Part shown: in pieces, positions 23,517-34,149 of the stretch
Position numbering within the stretch: the stretch's first letter is position 1
Layout: the number at the start of each line of letters is the position of its first letter
Assembly (NCBI GenBank): GCA_037903475.1
Contig: JBAJFG010000006.1
Span: 311,501 to 375,500, forward strand
DNA length: 64,000 nt
Direction of reading: 5' to 3'
DNA from: Ancylostoma caninum
Lineage: Eukaryota; Nematoda; Chromadorea; Rhabditida; Ancylostomatidae
Notes under the pieces: generated by a model
What the model was told of the DNA's origin: nothing
The model's database searches: none
Seen by the model: the letters and a program-made list of their open reading frames with translations, nothing else
Translations under genes and position numbers: made by a program

Positions 23517-23987
23517 CAATACCCGCACCAAGTTTGTTAAAAATGAACATTCAGAACGCGAATTTGCGTTCTTTTCGTTCCAGGGCGATAACTCGTCGTA
23601 ACAAAACGATTCACAGACCAAACCAGGGGTCGGAAGCAGCAATGGAGTGGGCTAGCATATTCCATGGAACCAGCTCTAAATTTCGATTCTGAACATTGAA
23701 ATTCCAGAGTCATTTCTAGTGCTCCGATCATGCCGCGCATCAAAGTATGTCGCGCGCTATGTGCGGCAAGGCCGCGGCAGAATAAAAACCTTGCGAATTT
23801 CGTTGTTGAAAATCATAATTTAGCGCTGGTTCCATGAAGTATGGTAGCCCACCCCATTGCCGTTTTCGACCCCTGGTTTGGTCTGTGAATCGCTTTATTA
23901 CGGTTAGCTATAACCCTAGAACGACAAGAACGCGAATCCGCGTTCTATTATAGATGTTCATTTTTGACAAACTTAGTGCGGGTACTG
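23517..23987. mobile_element. foldback MITE, Tc1/mariner type, 471 bp
   Basis: Ends CAATACCCGCAC and GTGCGGGTACTG are flanked by TA on both sides. Arms of about 160 bp are inverted repeats: left 23517-23675, right 23826-23987, sharing the segments GAACGCGAAT-GCGTTCT and CGATTCACAGACCAAACCAG. The 150-bp centre is unique. It has no coding capacity. Confidence 0.85.
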
Positions 23988-24431
23988 TAAACATACGCTT
24001 TCTCCCGAGATGCGTCCACGTCTCCTAGCTGGTTCTTGCTCAAGTACTTGTAGAATTCGGGTGATCATAGCAAATGAAAGGGGCACAGATGGATCCTAGC
24101 AGCCATTTTTGAAGGAAAAGCATAAAGGAAAATTCGATACGTTGATGAAGCAAGCGCACGAAAATTGTGCACTAAGTACGAATGAAGTCTCTTGTGGCAA
24201 GTTGTTTAATGCTGTCATCCATGCAAATTGAACAAATCAGTGCGAAAAATGTTCTTCAAGCTTGCTCCTAAACGACAGACATAATCACCACTACAACCGC
24301 GGAATTATCTTGCTAAACCACGAGAAAGGACGTATCCCGCTTGGGCCACTAGCGCTCCACAGGAAGGATTTTCTCATGACCCTACAGGGCATCCGTAAAG
24401 GAGTAAACATCCGCCATCTCGGACCAGACGT

Positions 24432-24454
24432 GCGAGCGGCTGAAAACCGCTCGC
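24432..24454. repeat. 8-bp hairpin GCGAGCGG/CCGCTCGC
   Basis: A short perfect stem with a seven-base loop in otherwise unassigned DNA. It is isolated, with no U-tract, so there is no reason to call it a terminator. Confidence 0.5.
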
Positions 24455-24969
24455 AAGAAAGCTGCGAAGGTCACTGCGAAGCGTAATTTGGCATTTTGCC
24501 AATTTTGAACAGCTGGTGGCGCACCAAAAAAAAAACTGGAACTGCGGCTTTTTTCGCAGCGGTTTTTGGCAGAAATTGGAAGGCAAAAGAGGTTTTTCTT
24601 ACGCAATTATGAATCCCAGATTCCTGCAGCATCGATGATGGGCCTGCATCTCACATTCAACGTATCCACCACCGAGGAACTCGAAAAATTGGTGGGAAAC
24701 AATTTAAAAAATGAAAAACAAAATAGTATTTAACAATGGTGGGAAACTTTATCCATCTAGAGAAGGTATCCAACCAGGTGAGTGAATACAGTCGCAGAAA
24801 TATGCGAAAATCAGATAGGAATAGCGGAAATTTTTAAATAGCAGCTCCTGCAGACGAAAAATTGCATCATGCAACGGCCATCGAATGATGGCGAGTCAAT
24901 CGCAGCGGCCTAGGCCCATAACGCATTCGCGCATACGTTGGACCCTTGATCTACTAAGACGCCCGGACA

Positions 24970-25140
24970 ATGGCCTGGCGCTCGCGCGCTGAGCTGCAAC
25001 GCGACGTTTACTCCGGGGTGAATGCCGTGTACAAGATGAAGAAAAATTTGGCGCGCCTAAGCAAAAGCATCTCGTTTGGAAGTACTTTCTCTCTGGAAAA
25101 TTCCGTAAGGATGATTGTTACTGAAAGATCTATCAACTAA
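24970..25140 (+). CDS. small ORF or first exon, 56 codons
   Basis: An ATG in a GC-rich patch opens a frame reading MAWRSRAELQRDVYSGVNAV, YKMKKNLARLSKSISFGSTF and SLENS, with G/C-rich third positions. After SLENS a GTAAGG could be a donor; otherwise the frame runs on to TAA at 25138. An in-frame TAA lies 15 bases upstream, so the ATG is the natural start. The peptide is basic and helical. Family unknown. Confidence 0.33.
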   Translation: MAWRSRAELQRDVYSGVNAVYKMKKNLARLSKSISFGSTFSLENSVRMIVTERSIN

Positions 25141-25199
25141 AAGTGGATACTAGGTCACTTGTTAATGACCAATAGTTCTTTCAACACAGGCGAGCAAGG

Positions 25200-26390
25200 A
25201 AATAAGGCACGGAAAACGAGAGATTCACCAGATAACGTCACCTTAATTATTTTGATTGATGAGAACCCTTTTTATGCTGTCAATAGGTCACATCTGTTCT
25301 GTCGCATGCAATGCACATGAACATGTAGTGCTCCGAGTTGCAGATGAAATGCACTTCCTCTATAGCTATTCTCCAAAAGTAGGATGGCTATTAAGGACAA
25401 TGAGGGCCATTGTCGAGAATAGGATGATCATTCTCCAAAAACAGGATGGCATGTGCAGAAGACATGGAGAGGAGGGAGAAGGCTATTTGTACTCATCAAA
25501 ATGACTCAAAGGGCAAGCTTGACATATGTGGGCGATGCATGACGACTCGTTATGAATAGCTGCAACGAAACCCCTAATTGTGGAATATGAACAGCCGCTA
25601 AAGTATACATACCTTTTTTGTGAATCAATGGCAACTCTGCTAGATGGCTTTGCCATAATACATTTTGAAGGTTGGAGCAAAGTGAAATATGCAGTGAGAG
25701 GCAATACAAGAAAGTAGAATGAAGAAAGCAATAGGTGGTATGATCAAAACACTACCAATTATATACGGTGAAAATAGGATAATAATGAGAGAAAACAAAG
25801 GAAAAGAAGTGTAAGATAAGGACTTTTGTACAAGGTTTCGGGGCTTTGAACTAGACAGATAGTGCAGCTTCCCTGGTGCCCCGAGTCCTTGGACTCTTTC
25901 ACAGTAGTTCTCCACGAGAATTTCTAAAAGTACTCTTAAAGAAAAGATGAAAAATATTGAGCATGAAAGAGAAACAGGAAAGAAGAGAGTGGAGCTTCTG
26001 TTTTGGGGAAATAATGAAAGGGACCGAGATGTTTTTCTTTGGACCTACATATTTAAGCTAAGCAACGGCGATCTATTCCTGGCTAAGCTGGTCTACCTAT
26101 TGTTGACGAACTATACTATCCTGCTCAGATTAATAGTGATTTATTCCGATTCGAAACAGAGGCTGAATTTTTAAAAGACCTGCCAGTTTTACAATCAAGG
26201 CTCTGTTCCCTATAACTCTCGGTTAGTTAGAACAGTAATGTCATTATGACTTATGTGAAATCTGAGAACATAGTACAGGCTCAGTTAATTCTAATAATCT
26301 CATTAAGCGCTCGTTTTTTTTATGATGAATTCGGGAACATTCGAGATATAGTTGGGATAACGAAAAACAATGAAGTCGTAACCATTCGTC
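25200..26390. other. no assignable gene
   Basis: Several 70 to 90-codon frames on both strands overlap each other, and none has a domain or splice context. A short tandem motif (ATGGCTATTAAGGAC against AGGATGATCATTCTCC) around 25370-25450 is too diverged to call. Confidence 0.3.
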
Positions 26391-26398
26391 TAATTATA

Positions 26399-27997
26399 CA
26401 GTGCGTGTCAAAACTTTACGCCCACCCTAAAAATTCGTCGTTTCGGGCAAGGATCAAGATTTCTTGAGTAATGACGTTCACTATCGTTTTCAGCGTGCTT
26501 GAAAACCCCAGAAACTTTCACCAAGTCTTTTCTAGGTGATCTTCTAATTTTTTATTAGTTTTTGAAAGGAAAATGCCGCGGTTCAAAACTTTACGCCCAC
26601 CCTTGAAAATGTCGGTTACGGAGGAGAGTAATCGCGAATAAGCAGGGAAAAGATACAAACTGATGTAGTAGCGCTCAAGAAGACTTTAGGTAACCTTATG
26701 GAGCAGTCAAAATCAGTGCCGAAGGTATTTTACATGTCACTGACTGAGCAAACTCTCCCCCGAACAATTGTGAAGAAAACAAAAATTTTTTAAAAGACTT
26801 TGGGTGGTCGTAGACACTTAGCTGATATTTCCATGAATAATCTTAATACGCATAGATGGAAAAGGGAACACTAGAACACATTTCAAGGTCGACACGACGG
26901 CCATATCACCCGTCAGGTCCTTCTCCTTCACAGTGTCGACCGAGAAAATCAGCATTAAATCCCCGCTAACTGTTTTGAAATTGACCAGTCTCTTCGCATA
27001 TCAGCATTTGAGGGCATTTGAAACAATAACACAACGCCTATTCTCCGGCGGACGCCACAAAACCCTTGGGGTCGAATGATTTTACTAGGCACAACTTGAA
27101 TAGCATGTAGGCTTGGGCGGCATTTTTCATAGTGTCTATTAACATGCAAAATGTCACTCATAACTTTGAATGCGCTGTTCACTGATGGGAGTAGAGGACA
27201 GGCAATGATTTTCTAGACCGAATCTTGTATTGCTGTAGAAATTAATGAGGGAAATGGGAGGTTTCTTTTTGCCGCAACTTTGGCGGTTGATCATCGATGG
27301 TCAGTACAGACAACTAACATCGGAATTGCGCAGATAGGATTCCGATGGACTCAGCTATTCATAGCAGTGCTCTACAAAGGCCTTTGCTCTCATATTTTCT
27401 CTAACACAGCGTCCACAACTCCGCCAGGATCACGACTTGGGGCTTCTTTCTCGGCCGACACTGTGGTCGAAGAGGACCAGACGGAAGATATGGCCGTCGT
27501 GTCGACCTTGAAATGTGTTCTTGTGTGTCCTCTCCCATCTATGCGTATTAAGATTATTCATCGAAATATCAGCTAAGTGTCTGAGACTACCCAAAGTCTT
27601 TAAAAAATTTTGTTCTGTTCACACTTGTTCGGGGGAGAGTTTGCTCAGTCAGTGATAGGTAAAATACCTTAGGCATTGATTTTGACTGCTCCATAAGGTT
27701 ACCTAAAGTCTTCTTGAGCGCTACTACATCAGTTTGTATCATTTCCCTGCTTATTCGCAATTCCTCTCCTCCGTAATCGACATTTTCAAGGGTGGGCGTA
27801 AAGTTTTGAACCGCGGCACTTTCCTTTCAAAAACTATTAAAAAATTAGAGGATCACCTAGAAAAGCTTGGTGGAAGTTTTTGGGGTTTTCAAGCACGCTG
27901 AAAACGATAGTGAACGCCATTACTCGAGAAAACTTGATCCTTGTCCGAAACGACGAATTTTTAGGGTGGGTTTTGACACAAGTTTTGACACGCACTG
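26399..27997. mobile_element. long-TIR DNA element, 1599 bp
   Basis: Flanked by TA (26397-26398 and 27998-27999). It starts CAGTGCGTGTCAAAAC and ends GTTTTGACACGCACTG. The arms are very long, about 540 bp each, and run through the shared segments TTTACGCCCACCC, CTGACTGAGCAAACTCTCCC and AAGGTCGACACGACGGCCAT. A second, internal copy of the GTTTTGACACA end lies next to the right terminus, and the motif TTTACGCCCACCCT recurs inside each arm. The 500-bp centre has no readable transposase. It is most likely a non-autonomous Tc1/mariner-class element. Confidence 0.85.
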
Positions 27998-27999
27998 TA

Positions 28000-29617
28000 T
28001 AACCGTGGCCAAACCACCACGTTAGGAAGTTGAAAAATGACTATACGTGTAAATCTCGGTAGTGTTTCCAACCTTATTCCTTGGTAGTAGAAGGGTAGCG
28101 GGATAGACGGCTCCTACTTCAACGACTTTTTTGGTGAGGATATTCTCCAGCAGTATTCAAGGAAGATACATTTGTTCACTCAAATTTTGCCCCAACTTGT
28201 CGTTTGTTTTGTGAGTTTTCTGAATCCAATAGCACATATTGGCTGAATAAAACGCAAGAATGGCTGTGCATGTAATGGAATACCAGTCGCATGCAATGCA
28301 AAAACCAGATGAATAGAAGCAAAAGCGATAATTATCGAACAAGTGTGTAATAGGATCTTCTGAGGGTTAATGTGACTATTGCCCTTATTCAGCTCGAGAA
28401 ATCAGCACAGCTCGAAGATCTGATCTAGGCCTACCCAAATTCGAAAGAAGGGCTAACCGGACGGAGAGCCGGGTTATGTCCGTGAAAAATATAACGAAGT
28501 ATATGAAGAATATAGAGCAAGCCCAGCATCTTGTCTAGTCCTGTGTTCATAGACGGAACGTTAGGCCCATAGAAAATTGAATATCCTAAGACCCACGCAC
28601 TATCAAAAAAATGTACAGATCAGCAAGAAGCCTCTATGTCAGCTATAAAGAAATTAAGCAGAGGAAATGGTTCATAATCAGCCTGATTTTCTGTGCTTTC
28701 CTGCTAGAGCCAAATAGATTTGCATTCCAACCGTAGTGAAAATTAATCGTGATGAACACTGCAGTGGCATGTCAACAATGTATTCATGTGCATATGGATA
28801 CGACGTATATTTATTCACATACGGCAAAGGATGAGCGTCACCGATGGCGTAGATAATGAGGCTCATTTCCCTCTTCTCCTAATATATCATTCGCTGAAAA
28901 ATGTGCACGACATCTATATTTCGAACCAGCAAAGAGCACATCCCACAAATTTGATCTTTGATTTCATTGGATTAACATAAATCGGTCTAACAAAAATTGA
29001 CATTTCTTGGAAAAGGCCATCACTGCGCTGTGTTGCATCATGATGGGAACCGTGGTGGCACAGCTGTTGCACAACTTGTGCATTCAAAGCCTTTTCACTC
29101 CTCTCAGAGCTCCCGTTCATGAGCAACTCCCCGAAATGCATATACATACATTTGAATGAGATGAATGAGAATGAGCATGAGTTTAATGTGAAGAGTGGGA
29201 GGAAGTTCTAACTGCACCAATCCCACAAAGCAAGCACTGTCCAATTTCCCGTCATCGTGCAACACATCGTTCACCGTGTGGAGGTAAGTTGTGAGTTACA
29301 CTAGATGGGTCGAAGTAAATATTCTTATCTACATATTGCCGTCAGTAGTGAGACGAGTGCAGAAATTCGCAGCATTTGTACATCTTCCGCTACAACATTA
29401 TCAGTCTTCAGACATACTGTGTTCCGGTATATAGAATTTGTGTCAACGATAGACCATGGCTACGTTGCCCCCTTTGCTCATGTGGCTTTTTAGATTTTTT
29501 TCCAGTTCGATTTCTAATTCTGCTTGACATTGCTCATTTTGTTGTTTTGTTCATCATAATGCGTTTTTCATATTCTCGAGAGCATAAGCTCAAGCAAAGC
29601 ACTGTATCCCTAAGTAG
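28000..29617. other. no assignable gene
   Basis: Short frames only. Nothing structured was found between the long-TIR element and the hAT-like MITE. Confidence 0.35.
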
Positions 29618-29894
29618 CAGTGGCGGACGCAGAAAGTGGGCTCGAGGGGGAGAGGGGCGTGGGAAAAAAATTGGGTCTACGCCGTTTCGGGGACCCAGAC
29701 GGAAAATAAAAATAATAAAAATATTAATTATAGTAGTGAAACAAAAAAATAAATAAAAATTATATCAAAAATAATAATAAAAATAAACAATTGAAAATAG
29801 ACTAGTAAAGGATTTTCATCTGTATTGTGAAGCAATTTCGAAAATTTAACGACCCTTTCTCAGGAAGGTGCCCCCCCCCCTGCTACCGCCACTG
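29618..29894. mobile_element. hAT-like MITE, complete copy, 277 bp
   Basis: Starts CAGTGGCGGACGCAG and ends CGCCACTG. It is flanked by CTAAGTAG and CTGAGAAG, 6 of 8 identical, consistent with an aged 8-bp target duplication. G-runs near the left end, a C-run near the right and an AATAAT-rich middle match the 6552 copy over the full length. Confidence 0.8.
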
Positions 29895-30539
29895 CTGAGA
29901 AGAAGTATCAATGACTTCTCCCGGGAACCTAATGGAAATATTCGATTTTTGAAAAGTTCTGAAAAGCAGGGCCTCAAAATCGTTCCAACCATGGCAACAA
30001 AGGTTTTTCTTTTTCTCGGAGTTCAAGCTCCTTCTTCTTCAGAATATGTGAGGACCTCATAAATTTCACAGATGCAGCCCCGTGCAGTGTAGCCTTCGTG
30101 AATTTAATTTCCTCGAACTAATTTATTGAAGCCTTTGCAAAATTCTGAAACGTTCCGTGATGGTCTTCCCAAAGTTGAATTTTATTGGTGAAGCGTTGGT
30201 AGGAAGTAAGGCATAGTGATCGTATGGTAAAAGTAAGTGATAAAAAGTACTAAATATTATTAAGAGAACCGGCACGCTTTTTGCCATAGCAAGGCTCAGA
30301 AACTAATCCACGTACAAATACATATCTTTGCCTATTCGATTTGGGACAACGGAAAACCTTCAAGTGCTTCCTCTCCGAAAGATGTGCAAGTTTGAGAAGG
30401 AAGATCTGAGCCTCATCCTCAAACTTTTTAACGAGCGCAAAAATGGAAAGGGCGGAATTTACGGCTACACACCACTTCTCAGACAAGCTTATTATGCATT
30501 ATGTTATGAATAAACCGACTTTTGCAACTTGCATGTCGA

Positions 30540-30880
30540 ACCCAATCAAATGAATAAGCTTGCAGAGGACTTCAACTGCACCCATAAAAACATTGCGTGA
30601 CCTCCACAGCCCCATGAAAATATGATATTTTGTATAAATACAGCTCCAGATTTTCGTGAACATTGTATGAACAACCACCCAACTTGTGCCAGAGTCGAGT
30701 CGACATTTTCCGAAACACCAACATATATTTCGGAAAAGAACCCACGAATTGTTACAGCGCTCGGTCAGTGACGATGAGAAGTGGGTATTGTGTGCGAAGC
30801 ATTCTCACTTCTCTAACTGCTCTGTCCTGGGAAATCCGGAGCTTAAGAATGTCGAATTGCAGCAAGCGAAGGTAAGGTAA
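30540..30880 (+). pseudogene. mariner transposase N-terminal/middle remnant
   Basis: Reading across frames gives LAEDFNCTHKNIA (helix-turn-helix region, compare LAxxLNVSHxTIxRHL), then TTTQLVPESSRHF (the position of the QRVDIC segment in mariners), then SDDEKWVLC (the first catalytic Asp motif, TGDEKWVLY in active relatives). The remnant breaks off at about 30880, shortly before a hAT-like end at 30916. It is distinct in sequence from the other mariners here. There is no intact frame. Confidence 0.6.
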
Positions 30881-30915
30881 CACAGAGTACAGAGTTATTT
30901 GGCGGCACTGGGAAG

Positions 30916-31020
30916 CAGTGGCGGACGCACAAGGGGCGTCCCCCCACCCGAGAGTGAGTGGCCAAATTTTTGAAATCACTTTACAAAACAAATAAAAAAT
31001 CTTCCCTCGGACTAGTAATA
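30916..31020. mobile_element. hAT-like MITE end, truncated
   Basis: CAGTGGCGGACGCAC is followed by G/C-runs and then GGCCAAATTTTTGAAATCAC, a segment that recurs at 49620. No matching right end was found. Confidence 0.5.
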
Positions 31021-31109
31021 GTTACTAGTTTAGCATGCAATGATTCTTCTGTGCCACGCAGGTTATTCATAGTTAGTTTAGCAATACATCAAGAGTGATA
31101 TTCACGCTT

Positions 31110-31150
31110 ATTCGGCTAACGTTTTGGCGTCGTCGCCTTCTTCAGAGCTT
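31110..31150 (-). ncRNA. hammerhead-like ribozyme motif of a Penelope-like element
   Basis: Minus strand: CTGAAGA, then a GGCG/CGCC stem closed by a four-base loop, then AAAAC. This matches the hammerhead core CUGANGA, stem II, GAAA except at the first base of GAAA. Known Penelope-like elements carry such minimal hammerheads in their flanking repeats. It lies 220 bp downstream of the endonuclease tail at 31368-31604 on the same strand, the expected side. Cleavage activity is doubtful because of the core change. Confidence 0.45.
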
Positions 31151-31367
31151 GGAAAGTCAATAACATATGCAATCTACCTCCTCAAACGCCTTATCACGTT
31201 ACTAGATACGATTTGACAAAAAATATACCAGGAACAATCTCAAAAGAGCAAAAACCACAAGCTCATCTTTGTAGTCGTTGTGCCGCGATGTAAGCGGACC
31301 ACCGTGCAAGAGTAACGCCGCTACTACATGGTAGTAAGATGTTGCCCCACGCATCCGACCCCGTAGA

Positions 31368-31604
31368 TCAAAACCCGCAGGGGTCTTGGTACGGCGCCAG
31401 CTCGTTGGTTACAGCGATGCACTCAACCTTCCTATTAATTTTTGGATTTCTAGCCATAATCCAAAGCGCATGTAATGTTTTGCGTGCTAGTGTTCCGCGT
31501 TCGTGCAACAGGATCGTAACAGCTATGGCGAATAGAGCATTTTCATGACATTGCCTGTGATGGGCACCAAGAGGAGTGTCTATGTTTATTCTAACACCTA
31601 ACAC
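31368..31604 (-). pseudogene. Penelope-like GIY-YIG endonuclease tail, decayed
   Basis: The minus-strand frame reads NIDTPLGAHHRQCHENAL, then ARKTLHALWIMARNPKINRK, VECIAVTNELAPYQDPCGF and stop. The same landmarks occur in order in the copy at 51692-52516: TPLG or IPLG, SAR-(T/S)LE-FWI, NPKM, EC--ITNE-PY--LC-(I/F). These are the C-terminal half of the GIY-YIG endonuclease of Penelope-like retroelements. The catalytic GIY-YIG-like strand and the RT are absent, so this is a 5'-truncated, dead copy. Confidence 0.7.
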
Positions 31605-31655
31605 CTGGTGTAAAATATAATGGCCAATTTTATTCCTTCGGTAAAACTGCGTAAT

Positions 31656-31712
31656 TAATTGGAGCTGTTTCTTGTACGTAATTAATTGGAGCTGTTACTT
31701 GTACCAAGTAGG
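31656..31712. repeat. 26-bp tandem duplication
   Basis: TAATTAATTGGAGCTGTT followed by CTTGTAC occurs twice back to back with one mismatch. It is a recent local duplication in otherwise unassigned DNA. Confidence 0.7.
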
Positions 31713-31719
31713 CTCCGTT

Positions 31720-33500
31720 GTAGGCACAGAAGATTTTTCTAGGTTGAACACAATGTCGATACAGTATGAACCACTCCTCTGCTTCTATTTCAAAAATCCA
31801 AAAAAAAGGAAGCTTCACGAGGTGGACGAGCTGAGGTCTCCAGACACAACAAAACGCACAGTTTTCCAATTCATGGGTTCCGCGTGACAAGTGCCTAGGC
31901 GAGACATGTGACTTGAAAAAGCTTGCTTATTTATGCTCACCCACCATAGAGAAGTCAGCACTCCACGAAAGAGCAACGTAAAGTCAGCAACAACCCAGCA
32001 AAAATGCGGTCTGTCACTAGATAGTGCTAACTGTAATAGAGATAATCTCTGCAGTGTGAAACTGACTGCAGATTATCCTCTAAGCAAAGGCCAACATTCG
32101 GAAAGGTGAACATAATATTTATCTTTACAAATGCTGCTCATACATGGTATTGGATGGGTGGTTCGTTTCCGTAGTCCTGGAAAATGATGGAATGAGGTGG
32201 AGAGCATTATACCAATATAATGTACCCCGTAATTCAGAGGCGAACTATGCATGTTCGAATTTCCAAGAGGGCATCGATCGAATAAATAAAGATCGGAAGA
32301 GGGGACGAGTTGTTGCATTTGTAGGACTCTTTTCGATTATATGAAGCTATAAAGATTGGGCAGATTCACTGAGTGACACTCAATAGGTGTAGTGTTGAAA
32401 GTTCATTTGTTTTCCATCCAAAAAAATGAAGCATCAAACGGAAAGAACATAATCGGAACCGGTGCCAAAAATCGCAGATCCAATCTGAAACTCCTTACCC
32501 GAGATCCAAATTCTATGTACATATATATCCAGAAAGCAAAATGGCATGGTTGGTGCTACCATGGCTCGGATCCATCACTGGAAAGATGGATAACCTCATA
32601 AATTCAGGTATGATAGCCCATGCTTAGGAGCTGGGTAAAAGCAAAATTTCGATGCAAAAAAGATTTATTCAGTATGGGTAGCGCTGCCCCTAATTACGAC
32701 CAACAAATCATCCTCGAAGTACTGAATTATAGGGCATTTACAGTCTGAGTAGAGTTTACCAGCAGCTCAACGTCATCTATACTTTACCCATACTTTTACG
32801 TCGTTGCGTATGGATAAACACTTTGATGAGTGCCAGGTAATGTGGGAGTTAACATTTACCCCGGGTAATCTATATGATGCATCCCAATGGGCCTTACTGA
32901 ACTGCTTAATCTCAAGAGGAGAGAATTTGTCATAGATCTTTGGCAGAGTTGTAATTCGTGCTGTTTCCTACTTTTGTGGCTAGACAAAAAACGGACAAAA
33001 TCAGTTTTTCATCGTTCTTTCTACACTGGTTCGTTGTCAGACAATTTCTGAAGAGTTGCATTGGGAACATTGGATATAAGAGACAGTCGTGTTAGATCCT
33101 CTCAACAGTACATTTCGTAGAAATTTTTGAACACGAGTTCTAATTCTTTGCGGAAAATGATGTAATCTCAGATACATACGAGGATTTCCAGAGTGAGCAA
33201 GCAGTATAATTGAATGGCTGACCGAATAACAAGATTGTAACAGATTTCTCACTACGATTCGGGGTCCAACTTACCTTTTTAATCAACAGTACGACGACAA
33301 ATGGGATCCACAATTAATTTTCTTTTCTTGGCTGTGGTTACGAAAAAAGGACTTCCTAAACTTCACTGGAAGAAGATGCAAGGCGGGCCAGATCCCAAAG
33401 GGAGCAATTGTAGCACCTTCTCTTGAAAGAGCCGTCAAAACAAGCCACCATGCTTAATCTGGCCTCAGGAATCAGCGTGGGCAGCGTAGTGGGCGGAGCC
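31720..33500. other. no assignable gene
   Basis: Short frames only. GGGTAGCGCT at 32666 and TTTACCCCGGG at 32856 recur at about 45990 (inverted) and 34608, suggesting pieces of an unclassified repeat family, but no boundaries can be drawn. Confidence 0.3.
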
Positions 33501-33509
33501 CTGGACGCG

Positions 33510-33517
33510 TGACGTCA
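33510..33517. promoter_or_regulatory. perfect CRE palindrome TGACGTCA
   Basis: A full cAMP-response-element palindrome, 12 bases after a GGGCGGAG box at 33491. A second perfect copy lies at 33940-33947. Whether they regulate anything is unknown. Confidence 0.3.
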
Positions 33518-33939
33518 GTGGTCTATATTCAGTGGTAGTTTTATGATGGTTTAATTACCTAAATTCATAAACATGTAAACCTCGAGCCGCTCAGGTGCGG
33601 GAAGAATGTGCAGACAAGCAGACATGCTAGCAAGGACCAAATTGACAGGAGATCATGGGCTTTTGCTATTTTTGATGTGTTTTTTTTTCTGCAGTTGTAT
33701 AGCGTTCCCTCACTGCTGATAAGTCCCGGGGAAGGTCATGTCTAGTAATCTGCGTCTAGTTTACGTTCAGAGGCAGGACTCAAATGGATGTCAAGTGCAA
33801 TGTTTTCTTTTTCCTTCTTTCTTATTATATACTTGGTACTAAAACATCTTCTGAAGCGTTAAACATCCGTGAACTGGCCGTCACCCGTGTGATGTGCCCC
33901 ACGAGTGGAAAAGTGGTCCAAAATTAGTTGCGATATGGC

Positions 33940-33947
33940 TGACGTCA
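33940..33947. promoter_or_regulatory. second perfect CRE palindrome
   Basis: TGACGTCA, 430 bp from the first. It overlaps the start of the Cys-containing frame at 33943-34143, so it may be coding sequence by chance. Confidence 0.25.
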
Positions 33948-34143
33948 TGAAAAGAAGGACTATGAGGGACGCAGATACGTTTGCAGCTCATGTGGAAAAA
34001 TCGCCTTTTACCCATATGTTTTAGGCCGTAAAGCAGATCTGTGGTTTCTGAAGAAAAAAGCCGGTGGTCAGCAGTGCATGAGGCTAAGTCTCTTCCAGAT
34101 GGGTAAACATTGTCCTAACATGTTAATCCCCCGCAAAACGTAA
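33943..34143 (+). CDS. Cys-containing short frame, 66 codons
   Basis: Open between a TGA at 33940 and TAA at 34141. It reads KKDYEGRRYVCSSCGKIAFY, then YVLGRKADLWFLKKKAGGQQ, CMRLSLFQMGKHCPNMLIPR. The Cys-x2-Cys and two later Cys/His-Cys positions suggest a small zinc-binding module, but I cannot match it to a named finger. There is no start codon before the Cys pair, so it would have to be an exon. The charge and spacing are more protein-like than the surrounding DNA. Confidence 0.27.
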   Translation, partial: RHEKKDYEGRRYVCSSCGKIAFYPYVLGRKADLWFLKKKAGGQQCMRLSLFQMGKHCPNMLIPRKT

Positions 34144-34149
34144 GCATTA

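Noticed and set aside
26399..27997. Transposase gene inside the long-TIR element
   Set aside because: The open frames at 26955-27182 and 27280-27576 show no catalytic or DNA-binding motif, and the second lies partly in the arm.
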